From positions 498,116 to 562,115 of the forward strand of contig NW_023998564.1 of NCBI RefSeq assembly GCF_014805625.2: a stretch of 64,000 nt of DNA, read 5' to 3'. Under the pieces are notes generated by a model. The model was not told the origin of the DNA and made no database searches. It worked only from the letters and a program-made list of their open reading frames with translations. The stretch comes from Glossina fuscipes. Lineage: Eukaryota; Arthropoda; Insecta; Diptera; Glossinidae. The position numbers were made by a program, and so were the translations under genes. Below are positions 47,101-57,735 of the stretch, in pieces. Position 1 is the first letter of the stretch, and every line of letters begins with the position of its first letter.

Positions 47101-50100
47101 GACTTAAATAGTTTGGTTACATGATGCTCGTTGAATTTTATGAAGTTCAATCTAAAAAATTGAAAGAAACTTTCCTTCCAAAGAAGGAAGTTATTCAGTA
47201 CTGAGTATTTCATTGACTCACACAAGTTGGGAAACGTTGATTCGTTCATCGACTTGGGAGTTCTATTTGACCAAAAATTATGGTTTTATTTGCACATTGA
47301 GCTCTCATTAAGTGAAGCTAGGCCCGCGCTGGATTTCACTAAGGGGAAGTCCAAAGAGCTGAAGGACTCTTACATTACAAGAAAGCTATACATGCGCTTA
47401 GTTAGACCAACACTGCGGTATGCCTCAATTATGTGGTCTCCCTCATATAGGTGTTACGTAAATTCAATTGAATCAGTTCAAAAGCAATTCTTGCTGCTTG
47501 CCTTTAGCAATTTAGGTTTGGACCCGCTTGTCTCTTTGCCTTCTTATGAAAATAGGTTGCTTCTGTTATCCTTACCATCACTGGAGAAACGTAGATTCAT
47601 TCTTGGTGTCTCCTTCTTAATGAAGTTAATGGTTGATTCGTCCATATTACTTGGTGAGATAAGCCTCAACGTTCCCAATCGTTTCTCTAGACACTTCATA
47701 TTCATTAAGCTCAGCCAGTGTAAATATAATTATGAGCTGTTTAACCCGTTTAGATTTGCTTGCAGAAACCTGAACGATGTCTATTAGTTCATAATTTACG
47801 TACGTCGCATTTAAATTAACTTTTAACCCTAATACCTCATTATGATTTAATAATTAAGTGGTATTGTTTATTATATCGGTTGCCAAGCTCTGATATGTTT
47901 ACGATGGCTCAGGGGTACACTTGCCATTTGTTGGTTCTGCACTGGCCGTGGGCGTGCCTCGGTGCTAGTCGTGTACGTGCTTTCGTTTTTTTTCTTATTT
48001 GTTTATATTTGAATTTATTAGTTGATAATTATTATATTAAGTTGGGGAAAAAGAAATCCATTATTTTTATATGAACTTCAGGACTTTATTTAACATGCTT
48101 CGTATTGTCCGATTTGGGTCAAATATGCACCGTTTTGTTGTATGATTTGTTGCCATTTTAAAGGTAACTTCAAAATGCCTCTCTCATAGAAGTCCTGGTC
48201 TCTATTTGCAAAAAACTCTAGTAGTCGATTTTCACAATCCTCCCTAGATTCCAATTTTTTATCATTAAAGCAATTTTGCAATGCAAGAAAAAGATGATAA
48301 TCGCTTGGTGCCAAGTCCGGACTGTATGGCGGATGCATTAAAACTTCCCAACCAAGCTCCCGAAGTTTCTGGCGAGTCACTGTCGATGTATGTGGCCTAG
48401 CGTTGTCCTGGTGAAACACGACACCTCTCCTGTTGGCCAATTCTGGCCGTTTCTGGTTAATCGCTATCTTCAAACGGTCCAATTGTTGACAGTAGAGATC
48501 AGAATTTAGCGTTTGGCCATATGGAAGCAACTCATAATAAATAATCCCCTTCCAGTCCCACCAAATGCATAGCAAAACCTTTTTGGCCGTTAGTCCTGGT
48601 TTGACCACCGTTTGAGGTGCTTCACCGCTCTTTGATCACGATCGTTTTCGCACAGGGTTATCGTATGTGGTCCATTTCTCATCTCCAGTCACCATCCGTT
48701 TAAGAAATGGGTCTATCTCATTGCGTTTGGCCAAGGCTTCGCAGATGGAAATTCGATCCATCATGTTTTTTTCTGTTAATTGGTGTGGCACCCAAACATC
48801 GAGCTTCTTTTTGAATCCAGTACAGTATGTAAATGTACAGTATCGGAAATTGTTTGATCGATACTTTACGAGAAATCTATCAGTGCAGCCATCTACCGAA
48901 AAAATAATGGATTTCTTTTTCCCCAAACTAATATATTGATTGCTAATTTTTCCTTATATACTTTATATTAGTTTTTGGCTTTAATCGGTGTAAGATTTGC
49001 TTCTAAGAGTTAATTGAATTCCATTGTTGATTTTGTTTAGTTTCATGTAAATAAATAAGTAGATAAAATAAATAAAAAATTAAAATAAAATTGCTGCTTA
49101 TGCCACTGCGGACACCTGTTTCGATAGTAAAAAAGCTCTAATATTTAATATAGCGTTACGGACGGGGTGTAATATGACGAAATGTTTATATAATGTATGG
49201 CACGGAAAAGTCGTCGCTGTTCAAAGCTGTAGGAAAGCCATCAAACGATAGCTGAAATTTTTTTTTATATCTCACTTTCACCCTCTCTCTCTCTCTCTCT
49301 TTCTTCTTTTCTTCGTCTACCAATTCCTGGCACGACCAATCCTTCCAAAAATTGCGTCGGCAAGTGTGGCTGCGAAAACCGACTCACGTAGTTTTTCCAC
49401 CAATCTCTCCATTGACTCCACCTAGCCTAAACAGGCGCACTCTACGTGTTGATTGGCAATTGTAGTATTTACCAACCCAACGGATATCGCACAATATTCG
49501 CCAGCAGCGACTACTAATATTACTTCCAAGTATTTTAGCTAACACCGCTTGTATATGGGTGAGCGAACGCGATTTTGTCAACCGACCGGCCATGCATCCT
49601 GACTGCATTAAGCAGCTTTCTCGCCCCTGACTGTTAACCAATCACTGCTTTAGTCTTACTAACACCAAGAACATGAATAGTAGCAGATGTGACCGTGGAA
49701 CTGTGATAGTACGATTCGCCAAAAAGTGTAATACCATCAAAGTCTACGGCCATTCCCCTACCATCATACTGAAAACCCTTGCGATGTAAAAGCCATTTCG
49801 ATCCCGTAATCTTTTCATTCTTTTTCTTTTCGAAATTTTGATGTAGTTATTTAATGTAGTTATTTATACAATGACTTTTCCTAATAAGGCATTTTATGGA
49901 AAGTGGTCCGATCCGGATCATTTTCAATAGTCAACAATTTCGTTAAAGTACCTTAAAAGTTATGACCTAAACTCAAAAATGCATTGGCAGAACTCAGGCG
50001 GACGAAGAGGCAGACACAAGGGAAGTTTCGATCAAGTCGCTCACTTCATGAATCGATCGTTACCATAAAATGTGAGTCTTTGCCAAATCTTTCTGCGTCT

Positions 50101-51025
50101 TGTATCTTATATCCGCACAAACTTAATATACTCTATGCCACAAATGGTGTTGGGCATAATTAAAAGGCTTCGTGCAAAGTTCTCTAAATGAAGTTTTCTT
50201 AATTTAGACTTCATGACTGCAAAATATATATAAACAAAATTTAATTTTGTAGAAGTCAAAGCAATAAGTGTCTCTTTTAGACAAACGGTGGTTATTGTTT
50301 TACATATGTATATTCGTTGACATTAAAGACTTTATAAAGTTTGGAAAAATCAAAAAAAAAATCACAAGTATTTATGATTGCAATATAACTTATGTCATAT
50401 GTATTCTTTTGTGTTTATGATAAAATTGCGAAAGCAACAGGTGCTTTAACAATGCATAAGCGTCCTTCGTTTTATGTTGGCAGTCGTTATGGTAGATCCG
50501 GTGCACCATCGCAGCTTCTTTCCTCTCTTAAAACGCGACGTTTCAGTGTCGTTCCACGTAACGATAGATTCTTTTTAAGTTCACGTTATGGAAAGAGAGC
50601 TGAGGTATCTTTAGATGAAACAACAAGAAATGATTTCATAACGCCGTTTACCGCTTACGAACGAGCTTTATTATCTGAAGTCCCAACTGGCGCTCGATTG
50701 AATGACAAATTTAAAATGAACGATAACAATAGTCTACCCTCATCAGCGTCAGCAGCATCATTACTATCGACTCCATCATCATCATCGGCGACAGTAATGT
50801 CATGCATTTACACCGGTCTCGAGAATTACTATCGCTGCAATAGCATGTAAGCAAAAACTTTTAATGATATAACATATTATCTGTAGGTTCATTGCAAAGC
50901 AAAAAGCAAAGATTTTCGAATTGAATAAATACTTTATTTTTAACAGTAACGAAGCATTAGTTGCCTTCGATAAACAAGCTGGTGCATTTTATGGCAATGA
51001 TATTAAAGCACAAAAAAAAAAGTAA
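44143..51025 (+). CDS. RYa: RYamide neuropeptide precursor (3 coding exons)
   Basis: Coding exons 44143-44269, 50441-50846 and 50947-51025 join in frame to 203 residues plus TAA. All introns are GT..AG: donors GTAAGT (44270) and GTAAGC (50847); acceptors at 50440 and 50946; intron phases 1 and 2. Exon 1 encodes a signal peptide (MFKLIMFSQIAALLFTLCFT, then MINGNS). Exon 2 holds two RYamide copies. KR-PSFYVGSRYG-R (residues 51-60) and R-NDRFFLSSRYG-KR (residues 83-93) are bounded by basic cleavage sites, with Gly as amide donor. Drosophila RYamide has the same two-peptide layout with SRYG-K/R endings. RYamides are secreted peptides acting on an NPY-like GPCR, linked to feeding and water balance. 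Residues 96-203 form a Ser-rich spacer and a C-terminal part (LENYYRC). Intron 1 is 6171 bp, swollen by a LINE and a mariner. The exon-2 acceptor has its pyrimidine tract about 25 bases away. Confidence 0.92.
44863..45177 (+). pseudogene. LINE ORF1-like fragment
   Basis: The frame reads KAIFLSRLAPDTTVDNIKRY, LKLVSIFKL and SSFEVLVPTGYMEIV. This is the C-terminal RNA-binding-like block of ORF1 in CR1/Jockey-type LINEs (SRL...T.E...Y, SFK..VP...). Upstream sequence (44550-44860) is Ser-rich and may be the rest of ORF1. Confidence 0.55.
46400..47110 (+). pseudogene. LINE reverse transcriptase, multiply frameshifted
   Basis: Recognisable pieces: MDFVYTDFRKAFNLVNHNLL (first catalytic Asp), WIKSYLHNRSFRVLFNF, LPVTTAVPADPY (decayed VPQGS), and about 47040 FMHADDVNFSS (decayed YADD). 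Stops and shifts separate the pieces. Confidence 0.75.
47227..47787 (+). pseudogene. LINE ORF2 C-terminal region
   Basis: A 186-codon open frame with DLGVLFDQKL, YMRLVRPTLRYASIMWSPSY, YVNSIESVQKQFL, LPSLEKRRFILGVSFLMKL and NVPNRFSRH. This is the standard post-RT order of CR1/Jockey-type LINEs. It is the longest intact frame of this copy. Confidence 0.85.
48037..48931 (-). mobile_element. Deleted mariner (895 bp) nested in the LINE
   Basis: Its ends match the inverted repeats of the 18.7-kb copy, with TA on both sides (48035-48036, 48932-48933). It lies in the 3' UTR of the intronic LINE. About 350 bp encoding the DNA-binding N-terminus is missing. Junction sequences such as 'ccgatactgta' suggest deletions at short direct repeats. 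Confidence 0.9.
48090..48785 (-). pseudogene. mariner transposase, N-terminally deleted
   Basis: From KKLDVWVPHQLTEKN through VTGDEKWTTYDN (first catalytic Asp), HQDNARPH, SPDLAPSDYHLF and QIGQYEAC. Unlike the 18.7-kb copy it keeps Trp after GDEK and the 7-residue segment VVKPGLT. It has its own nonsense codon (TGA in KRS*SKSGE). The two copies are thus siblings broken independently. Confidence 0.9.
49085..49885. other. No gene; CT microsatellite
   Basis: A (CT)n tract at about 49280-49303. A minus-strand 85-codon frame at 49384-49641 shows no domain. Lies within RYamide intron 1. Confidence 0.4.
49890..50170 (-). repeat. Type A dispersed repeat, reverse copy in RYamide intron 1
   Basis: Reverse-complement blocks 'gaggcagaca', 'tgaatcgatcg', 'atatactctatgccacaaatggtg' correspond to the type A 5' half. 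Confidence 0.5.
50464..50493 (+). other. Mature RYamide-1 (PSFYVGSRY-amide plus Gly donor)
   Basis: Follows KR and is followed by Arg. The Gly codon at 50491-50493 supplies the C-terminal amide. It differs from Drosophila RYamide-1 mainly in the N-terminal half; the SRYamide end is kept. Confidence 0.88.
50560..50592 (+). other. Mature RYamide-2 (NDRFFLSSRY-amide plus Gly donor)
   Basis: Follows VPR and precedes KR. The N-terminal cleavage is at a single Arg (monobasic), while the C-terminal site is dibasic. The Arg inside NDR could allow a shorter FFLSSRYamide. Confidence 0.85.
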
Positions 51026-51187
51026 ACTGACTCAAGTCAACGTGATGTCAATGAAAGCCGCCAATTCAATCCTCATTGCTTTTAATTGAACTTAAATTAT
51101 AAGACTTGATGATCGGAATTAAAATTTATTATATGAATAGCTGGCTCGATAAATTTTAATTGCGTTATATAAGGAAAAATTGAAAAA

Positions 51188-51199
51188 AATAAAAATAAA
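51188..51199 (+). promoter_or_regulatory. RYamide polyadenylation signals
   Basis: Overlapping AATAAA hexamers about 165 bases after the stop codon; the only clear signals close downstream. Confidence 0.5.
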
Positions 51200-52105
51200 A
51201 AAATTTATTTATATCTATTATGTAAATATGAAAGACTTGTCTAAATATATTTAATTATTGTTGTTATGACAGCTCTATATACATATATATATATTATATG
51301 CATAAATGTTATTCTCTTTTATTTTTATTATTAAATGTTTGTAACATAATGTTTTCTTAAATATAATGAATTTACATAAAAAATGCTATTCACTATTCAT
51401 TATGTCTACATTATAGAATATGTGGAAAGGCATAGAAATAACGAGTCATGCGCGAATATGAAATGATTGTAATATAGCTTAATATTTATTTGAAATAAAC
51501 GAAAATGCATAAAATTACTACAGAGTGAATTAATTAAATAATTAATCAACGAGAGCGAAACAGAGCTGCGAAAAATGTTTGCACACAAGAACAAGGAAAG
51601 AGGAAAGGACATTTTCTTGCCATCATAGAGAACATAGGAGACTAGCATATAAAGTAGTTACATGAATATTGGTAAGTTGCTCTATAAGTTGCGCAAAGGT
51701 GTGTTCTTAGCACCACGGGAATTACCATAGAAAAATTTAAATCTATAAGTTAAGGAAAAAACTTCATGCCTTTTCCAAATAGATGCCTTTATGACATTTG
51801 ATAGTCGCTAATCCCTTGATAATTGAAAAAAAGACTTTGCAACATCTGTTAATTCGATCAAGAGTATTTGCGTTTCGAAAATTGGAGCTGGAAACTTCTG
51901 GAATTCTTTGTGTTAAAGACGAGACCGCACTCCGAGAGACCATTTGTTGAGAAGACCAGTGAAATCCTTAAATAAAATTCAGAAAAGCCATCTCATTTCT
52001 TCTTATGACATCTGTGCGGAACTGAGTATTGATCAAAAGCTAGGTTTGAACTATTGTCCTAAAGCAAAATAAAATTGATATTCGGATATCAAATAAATGA
52101 AGGGA
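51200..52105. other. No gene seen
   Basis: AT-rich sequence downstream of the RYamide polyadenylation signals. No coding frame or repeat recognised. Confidence 0.4.
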
Positions 52106-52109
52106 TAAA

Positions 52110-52965
52110 TCATTATACCCTGCACCACTTGTGGTACAAGGTATATTTAGTTATAGCGGTCGTATGTAACTTAAGAAAGCCCAAATATTTTAATGCCGAT
52201 CGATTCAGAATGATAATCTGAATTGATCTAAGCTTGCCTGTCTGTCTGATGTCTGTCCATTTAAAATTTGTGTTCAAGCTACAGGTCGCAATTTTTGAGG
52301 CATTTTGATGAAATTTGGTACACAGACTTACTTTGGCTATTAGAAATGGTTCGGATCAGTCATATTTTGAAAAGTCGTTACGTGGTAAAAATTGCAATAT
52401 TCAAAATTTCTTAACAAAAGTGGCTAAGTAATAGTAATTTGACATTGTAAATTGGTTTGAAAACCAACCGGCAGGCTGCAGCAATTTTTTGGAGTAACGA
52501 AAACTAAAGTTCATATGACAAAGAGGTCTAATTTTGAATGCTTCATCAAATCAAATCATAACAGTAATTCAAGATAAAAAATTAACTAAAAAAATTAATT
52601 AAATTTTAACATCTTGGCTTATTTTTTGGATCCTACCATGACAAGGATTTTCGCGAAAATTGATTCTTCATAGGGCAGAAAAACCTAAATTTTATTATGC
52701 GGACCCATAATAGTAATTTTATATAAAAATAAGAACTGTGTGTGGTAAAGGGCATTCAATAGTCATCCTTGCCCTTTAAAAAAGTACTGTTATGTATATA
52801 ACCAATTTTCAAATAAATGTGTTGTATTGGAAATGGTCGAAATATTGATTCGATTCAATAGCGCTCTGGGTCAAAGCAGCTTGGATGAACACAAGAATAT
52901 AAGACGGACAGGAGGACAGACAGGTTTAGATCGATTTACAATCAATTTGTGATCAAAAAAGGAAA
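52110..52965 (+). repeat. Type A dispersed repeat, long copy with clear 5' hairpin
   Basis: Starts TATACC-ctgC-ACCAC-tt-GTGGT-acaa-GGTATA, two nested inverted repeats. Continues through 'gccgatcgattcagaatgat', 'tgtctgtctgatgtctgtcc', 'ggtcgcaatttttgaggcattttg', then a tail of 'taaagttcatatgacaaag' and 'ggatcctaccat'. This and the 61.2-kb copy show the best-defined left end. Confidence 0.7.
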
Positions 52966-52984
52966 AGATTTGTAATAAAAAAAG

Positions 52985-53100
52985 GAAAAGACCGTGGATG
53001 AAGCTGCACTAGAAAAGATAAAGCCCGCTTTGACACCACGTAAAATATTACTGGGACTTAGGGAACCATTTACCATGAGCTCCTGGTAGTGAGGTATAAT
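52985..53100 (+). mobile_element. Short mariner relic
   Basis: The frame reads KPALTPRKILL, then (after shifts) a decayed WDxKGTIYHELL, the block between the first two catalytic Asp of mariner transposases. About 110 bp; inverted repeats not seen. Confidence 0.45.
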
Positions 53101-53109
53101 TGATCAATA

Positions 53110-54800
53110 GAAAAGACATTATCTCACAAATGCCAGACAACACACATTTTTAGTGGTCTGGCAATAATCGATGTAAGTCGCACATCCACGATATAGCCCA
53201 AAGCATTCCCAGTTCGGCCAGCATCGATTAGCTTCTTTATGAAACTCTCATAAGGCAGATAAACTGACTTCAACAGAATCCTTTGCAAAATCAACAGTAA
53301 TGACATAAGGCTTTTACTGAGAAAATCGTAGGAGAGTATCTATCGACATCTTACTTAATATTTTATGAACGACGTTCTCTACTAAAGTTTCTTCCCTATA
53401 ATCGATTATCTTGCCGAGGAGCAGCTAGAAGCCACTGTGCACATAAGTATTATTCGTTTTAAGAAAATTTTCCACAAGGAAGCATTACCATCTTGACAGA
53501 TGCTAGCAAAATTATTTAAATTCTTAAGAAAACTTTGTTTTCGTTTGCAAACAATACCGTCGTGTCTGCTGAAAAGATTCGAATCAGTACACATACTCCA
53601 CAATATTTTCGAAGCAATAATACAAGAAATTTAAAGTACGAAAATCAGGCAGCGCTGTTAAGAACTAATCATCTCCATGACTAACATTGCTTATGAGCGT
53701 GTGTATATGGGTAAAGTGCCGTTTCTTAGTTACTATGGACGTGATTGCTGTGATTGTCAACTAAGCTATGTATATGCTAAGTCCGAATCTTTTACTCATC
53801 AAGAATATATTGGGAGGAACCAAAGTCGTCCCTCGTTTTTGCCTCACAGGTTCTTCGTCTCTGAGGGGAAATGCTAGAGTAAGTTAGGCCAAGAGGTTTA
53901 GAATTAGAGCAAGTTAAGCTAAGAGAGTTAGAATTAGTGTAAAGAGATATTAAAGTAAAGAGAAAGCAGAAGAAGTTGAGAATAATTTGCTTAAGCCGAA
54001 GTTTAGTGGGTTTATCAGGACAAGGGTAAGTTAGAGAAGGGGTATAGCTTGCAGAGTGAGTTAAAGAGTCGCTGTTTTAGTCTGGCTGGTGCGGTCACCA
54101 TGACGGTGGTAATAGATCCTTGAATCACGAAAATTAATGTATATTTGAGGTAGAACGAAGGAACCCATTTTCAGAAAGAATATTATAATAAGTAAGAAAA
54201 AATAAAGTCATTAGGAATAAATAGAAAATAATAATGATAATATAAGACAAAGTGTCAAAATAAATTTATACTAATAAAAACTCGTTCATAAATTACTTGC
54301 AACGATATTTAGTACAAAAAACGAAACAAAGAAACGTCTTGTGAAACAAAAACCTGGAGCCGCTGAGCTACCCCAGCAACAGGTTTTGAGCAAAAATAGC
54401 CCTCACAATATATAATCTCTTTTATGGGGCCTTTGTATAGAAACAGCAACTGTCATTCGTCAATGTTAGTATGAGAATAAAGGCCCGATGTGCAAGGATG
54501 ATTCAATCTCAATACTATCAAGAACACCCGTGCACTACGGTATATATGGGCCCCATGTTACAAAGAAATCAACAACATAGTCTAGCATGCACGTTTTTCT
54601 TATCAATTAGAAGCTTGCAATTCTTTTGCAAATTTTTAGTTATTTTTTTTTATTTAAACTTCACAAATTCACGATTTGCTCGAAAGCGAGTACATATCTG
54701 TTGAAATTATATCAAACATTCACTAAGTATAAAGCTTGGCCACAATTTGCGTAATTAGTTCCATTAGTTGCTTCCTTCTTATGCACAAAACTTAATTGTT
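53110..54800. other. No gene; A/G-rich stretch of unknown nature
   Basis: 53880-54060 is A/G-rich, with repeated 'gttagaattag' and 'aagttaggc/taag' phrases, and could be part of an LTR. Near 54360 a reverse A-box-like motif (gctgagctacccc) lacks a B box. No protein domain seen. Confidence 0.35.
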
Positions 54801-54810
54801 GTTTATTGCA

Positions 54811-54942
54811 GATGGTCCGGCCAATGGCAATCAGTTAATGAATGCACTTATTGCCAATAAAATTATGAGTGCGTATAACATTATTAAACAATTACCTATC
54901 CATCATATGATTAAAAGTGAATGCTATTTTTGTCCGCAATAA
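54811..54942 (+). other. Exon-like open frame after a strong splice acceptor
   Basis: After 'ttgtttattgcag' (ending 54810), an open frame of 43 codons reads (D)GPANGNQLMNALIANKIM, then SAYNIIKQLPIHHMIKSECY and FCPQ, before TAA at 54940-54942. I do not recognise the family. The acceptor implies a phase-1 intron, the same phase as the RYamide exon-1 donor (44270), on the same strand. It could be a last exon of an unknown gene, an alternative RYamide terminal exon, or chance. Confidence 0.35.
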
Positions 54943-54944
54943 CG

Positions 54945-55985
54945 AAAGGTAGGATGTGTATGCTTTTATGGGAAAATATAAGTTAAAGAGAAATATTAAT
55001 CACATCAGAATTGACAGATGTTACATTGAATTTGATGCAGTTAAAACCAAATAACTAAAAGCAATACATGGGTGAAAAACGAGATGAATTTACTTAACAA
55101 GAAAAAATATATATCGCATTAACATAATTAAAAAATAGATATTCTATTTTTACTCATTATTACAGCAGAAAGAAACACTAATTTTATTATTTTATTTAAC
55201 AGCCAAATTTATGCCTTGGAGACTACAAATGTACACAACATCATATTTTTATCGCCAAATTAGGATTATAAATCACTAACTTTGCACGTAAATAATCGTT
55301 TAGATCGTAGGTCACAAAATAATGATGAATAATGAATAAACTCATAGTAGAAAAAACGTATACATTTCTCATTAAAAGAAATCAAAGCCGAGTTACTATT
55401 TTACCTAAAGAGAAAGGAGAAAATTACATTCGGCTCTGGTCAAAACCCTTATAGTCAAAGAAATTTTCTTTTCCTTTACGATTTATTTAAAAGAGCATAA
55501 ACAAATATTATAGCAAAATGTGAAAAATAACAGGTTATTGTGCCTAAACGGAAAAAGTATACCAGTGCAAACATAATGTTTACATTACCCTACACCACTC
55601 CATAGTTATTCGTAGATCGACCTTTTCGAAACAAGGTCGAATGAGGTCCCACCCAAGTCATACTCAATAGATTTCGGCTGTTGGCTAGAACACGCCGGTG
55701 TTCCATTCTATCAAAATATCTGAAGAGTTGTGCCATGTAGGTTGCCTGCAATAACTTTTAAAGTTTTTGCAAAGCTTGAAATTTGTGTTACAAACATGAA
55801 TGGATGGAAGAATTGACATGCCTAAATAGATTCAAATTTTGATATTGATCGCCAAAATCTTTCTGCTGTGAAAATGGGTATAAAAAAAAGCTTTTTTTCT
55901 AAGAGAAGTAATTATAAATAAATGATAATAAACGAGGTAATTATATATAGTCATTTTGTTTTTCTCCATAATGTGTGTAACACCA
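54945..55985. other. No gene seen
   Basis: AT-rich. 55570-55740 has scattered resemblance to type A. No coding frame. Confidence 0.35.
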
Positions 55986-55989
55986 AAAG

Positions 55990-56225
55990 GGAAGCTTCAA
56001 AGGCCATATAAAATGTATGTATTCTTGAGCAGCCTGAAATTCTGAGTTGATTTAGCTATGTCAGGCAGTCTATGACTTTGTTTGATTGTGCAGTGTGTGC
56101 TGTTGGCACTGTCTTGGTCGCAAAAATGTAAATTTCCACTTCAAATTTGGTAGAAACATTGGAAGTTCCTGCATGCAGGTTGGCATTCAAAGTGGGCCAA
56201 ATCGGTCAGAACAGAAGCCCGCAGT
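55990..56225 (+). repeat. Type B dispersed repeat
   Basis: 'tattcttgagcagcctgaaattctgag', 'tttagctatgtcaggcagtc', 'gtcgcaaaaatgtaa', 'acattggaagttcctgcatg' in type B order. Confidence 0.6.
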
Positions 56226-57084
56226 GAAACATAAATTGAACACAACTCCGTTTTTCATAACAAAAATTTGTGGGTTTTTGCGAATTTCTCAGAAGTTATA
56301 AATATTAAAATTTCCCACTTTTGCTTTACAAAACTGTTTACTCTTTTCGTGTAAAAATGGAAAATATTTATGCCCATGCGAAGTTTTAACTTTTTTGAAA
56401 TTTAATGCCTATTTATCATAACGCACACAAGATAGAATTTTTAAAACTATTTTTTACATTCCTTAAAGAAAGATATATTATCGGCCTATAAATGAGTTAA
56501 TGCTAAAAAGAATATGGTAGACACCGCCACCTGGTAGATTAATTTTCTCTTAATAATACCAGCGACATGGGTATCAAAAAAAAAGATCTTGAAGAGCAGA
56601 ATACGAAAAACGTAGTGGTGGGTATAGGAGATTCGGCCACGGCCGAATATAACTAAAGAAATATTCGCTTTAAGTAGCTTTATTTTTTTATTTACTCTCA
56701 ATGACGGTAATATGTTTAATATGCACGCACACATATAATTACATTTATATAAATTGTTGACATATTTACATTTTTCATGCAAAAAGGAAATCAAGTATGA
56801 TTGGGCGGATACAAAGTTTCAGCTATTGCAGTTTTTTGGCGATTAATACGTGGCAACGCGGCGATAATTCTTCATCAAGTAACTTTTCGTAATGCACTTG
56901 TATTCTCATTTGTAAATTTTGACCAAGTTCTTGCATATAGTATAACCGATCATATAGCACCAGATTCTCGCACATTTTCTATGCAAAAAAATTTAAAAAA
57001 AATTTAAAAAAATATTTTTAGTTTTCTTTTTTGCCATGTCAAAATTTAATTCGTATTATATTTAAGATTAATTCGTATCGTTTT

Positions 57085-57345
57085 TTTATATCCATCACCA
57101 AAGGATGATATTCATTGTGTCAAAACGTTTGCAGCGCTCGGAGAGAAGTTTCAGCGACCCCACAAAGTACATATACTCTTGATCAGCATCAAATTCTGAA
57201 TCGATGTAAGTATGTCCATCTGTTCGTCTGGTTGTCTATCGGTTTGGGTATAGTCTGTTGTAACATTGTCCTAGCCGCAAAAACGACTCTATCGACTTCA
57301 AATTTGACAGAAACATTGCAAGTTTTTGCACGCAGGTAAAAACAT
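57085..57345 (+). repeat. Type B dispersed repeat, best-preserved plus copy
   Basis: 'gtcaaaacgtttgcagcgct', 'ccacaaagtacatatactct', 'tgatcagcatcaaattctga', 'gccgcaaaaacgact', 'acattgcaagtttttgcacg'. Serves here as the reference for the other copies. Confidence 0.7.
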
Positions 57346-57514
57346 TTATACTTTTCAAAAGCAATTGGTTTGCGCTCGTTATTCATAAACTACGGCGGAT
57401 ACATCTACAAAAATTTGAAAGTAGATTCTGCGCGCGATGCTGCAATAGCTATACAAAAAAGAAAAGAATCGGCCACGCCTACTTAATTGCATAACGTGTC
57501 ACAAATTCTTTTTT

Positions 57515-57735
57515 TTTCAAAACTGTTACATAGCGCGCTGAAGCGGGATTTAAAAACACTGAAAAGTATTCAAATTCAGAATGCATCCAAGCATGTCTGT
57601 TTACTCACTTGTCCATCTGTACGTCTGCGCAACTGCATAGTATATGTGGTAAACATTTTCCCGTTCACAAAAATTAAGATATCGCTTACAAACCTGCAAA
57701 AGAATTTGAAAATGACACAACCTTTTCAAGGAACA
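57515..57735 (+). repeat. Type B dispersed repeat, diverged
   Basis: 'gcgctgaagcgggatt', 'tcaaattcagaatgcatcc', 'catgtctgtttactc' and 'tccatctgtacgtctg' follow type B order directly after the 57.1-kb copy. Confidence 0.5.

Larger units (their letters stand above)
44545..49080 (+). mobile_element. Degenerate LINE (CR1/Jockey-like) inside RYamide intron 1
   Basis: In order on the plus strand: ORF1-like (44863-45170); endonuclease remnants (45180-45960); RT (about 46400-47110) with YTDFRKAFNLVNHN, WIKSYLHNRSFRVLFN and HADDVN in place of a YADD box; then the C-terminal region (47227-47787); then a 3' UTR containing a mariner; and an A-rich end near 49060. There is no RNase H domain. Many frameshifts and stops make it an old copy. 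The 5' boundary is approximate. Confidence 0.8.

Noticed and set aside
54350..54390. Reverse tRNA-like A box (gctgagctacccc)
   Set aside because: No B box on that strand, so not called as a tRNA or SINE.
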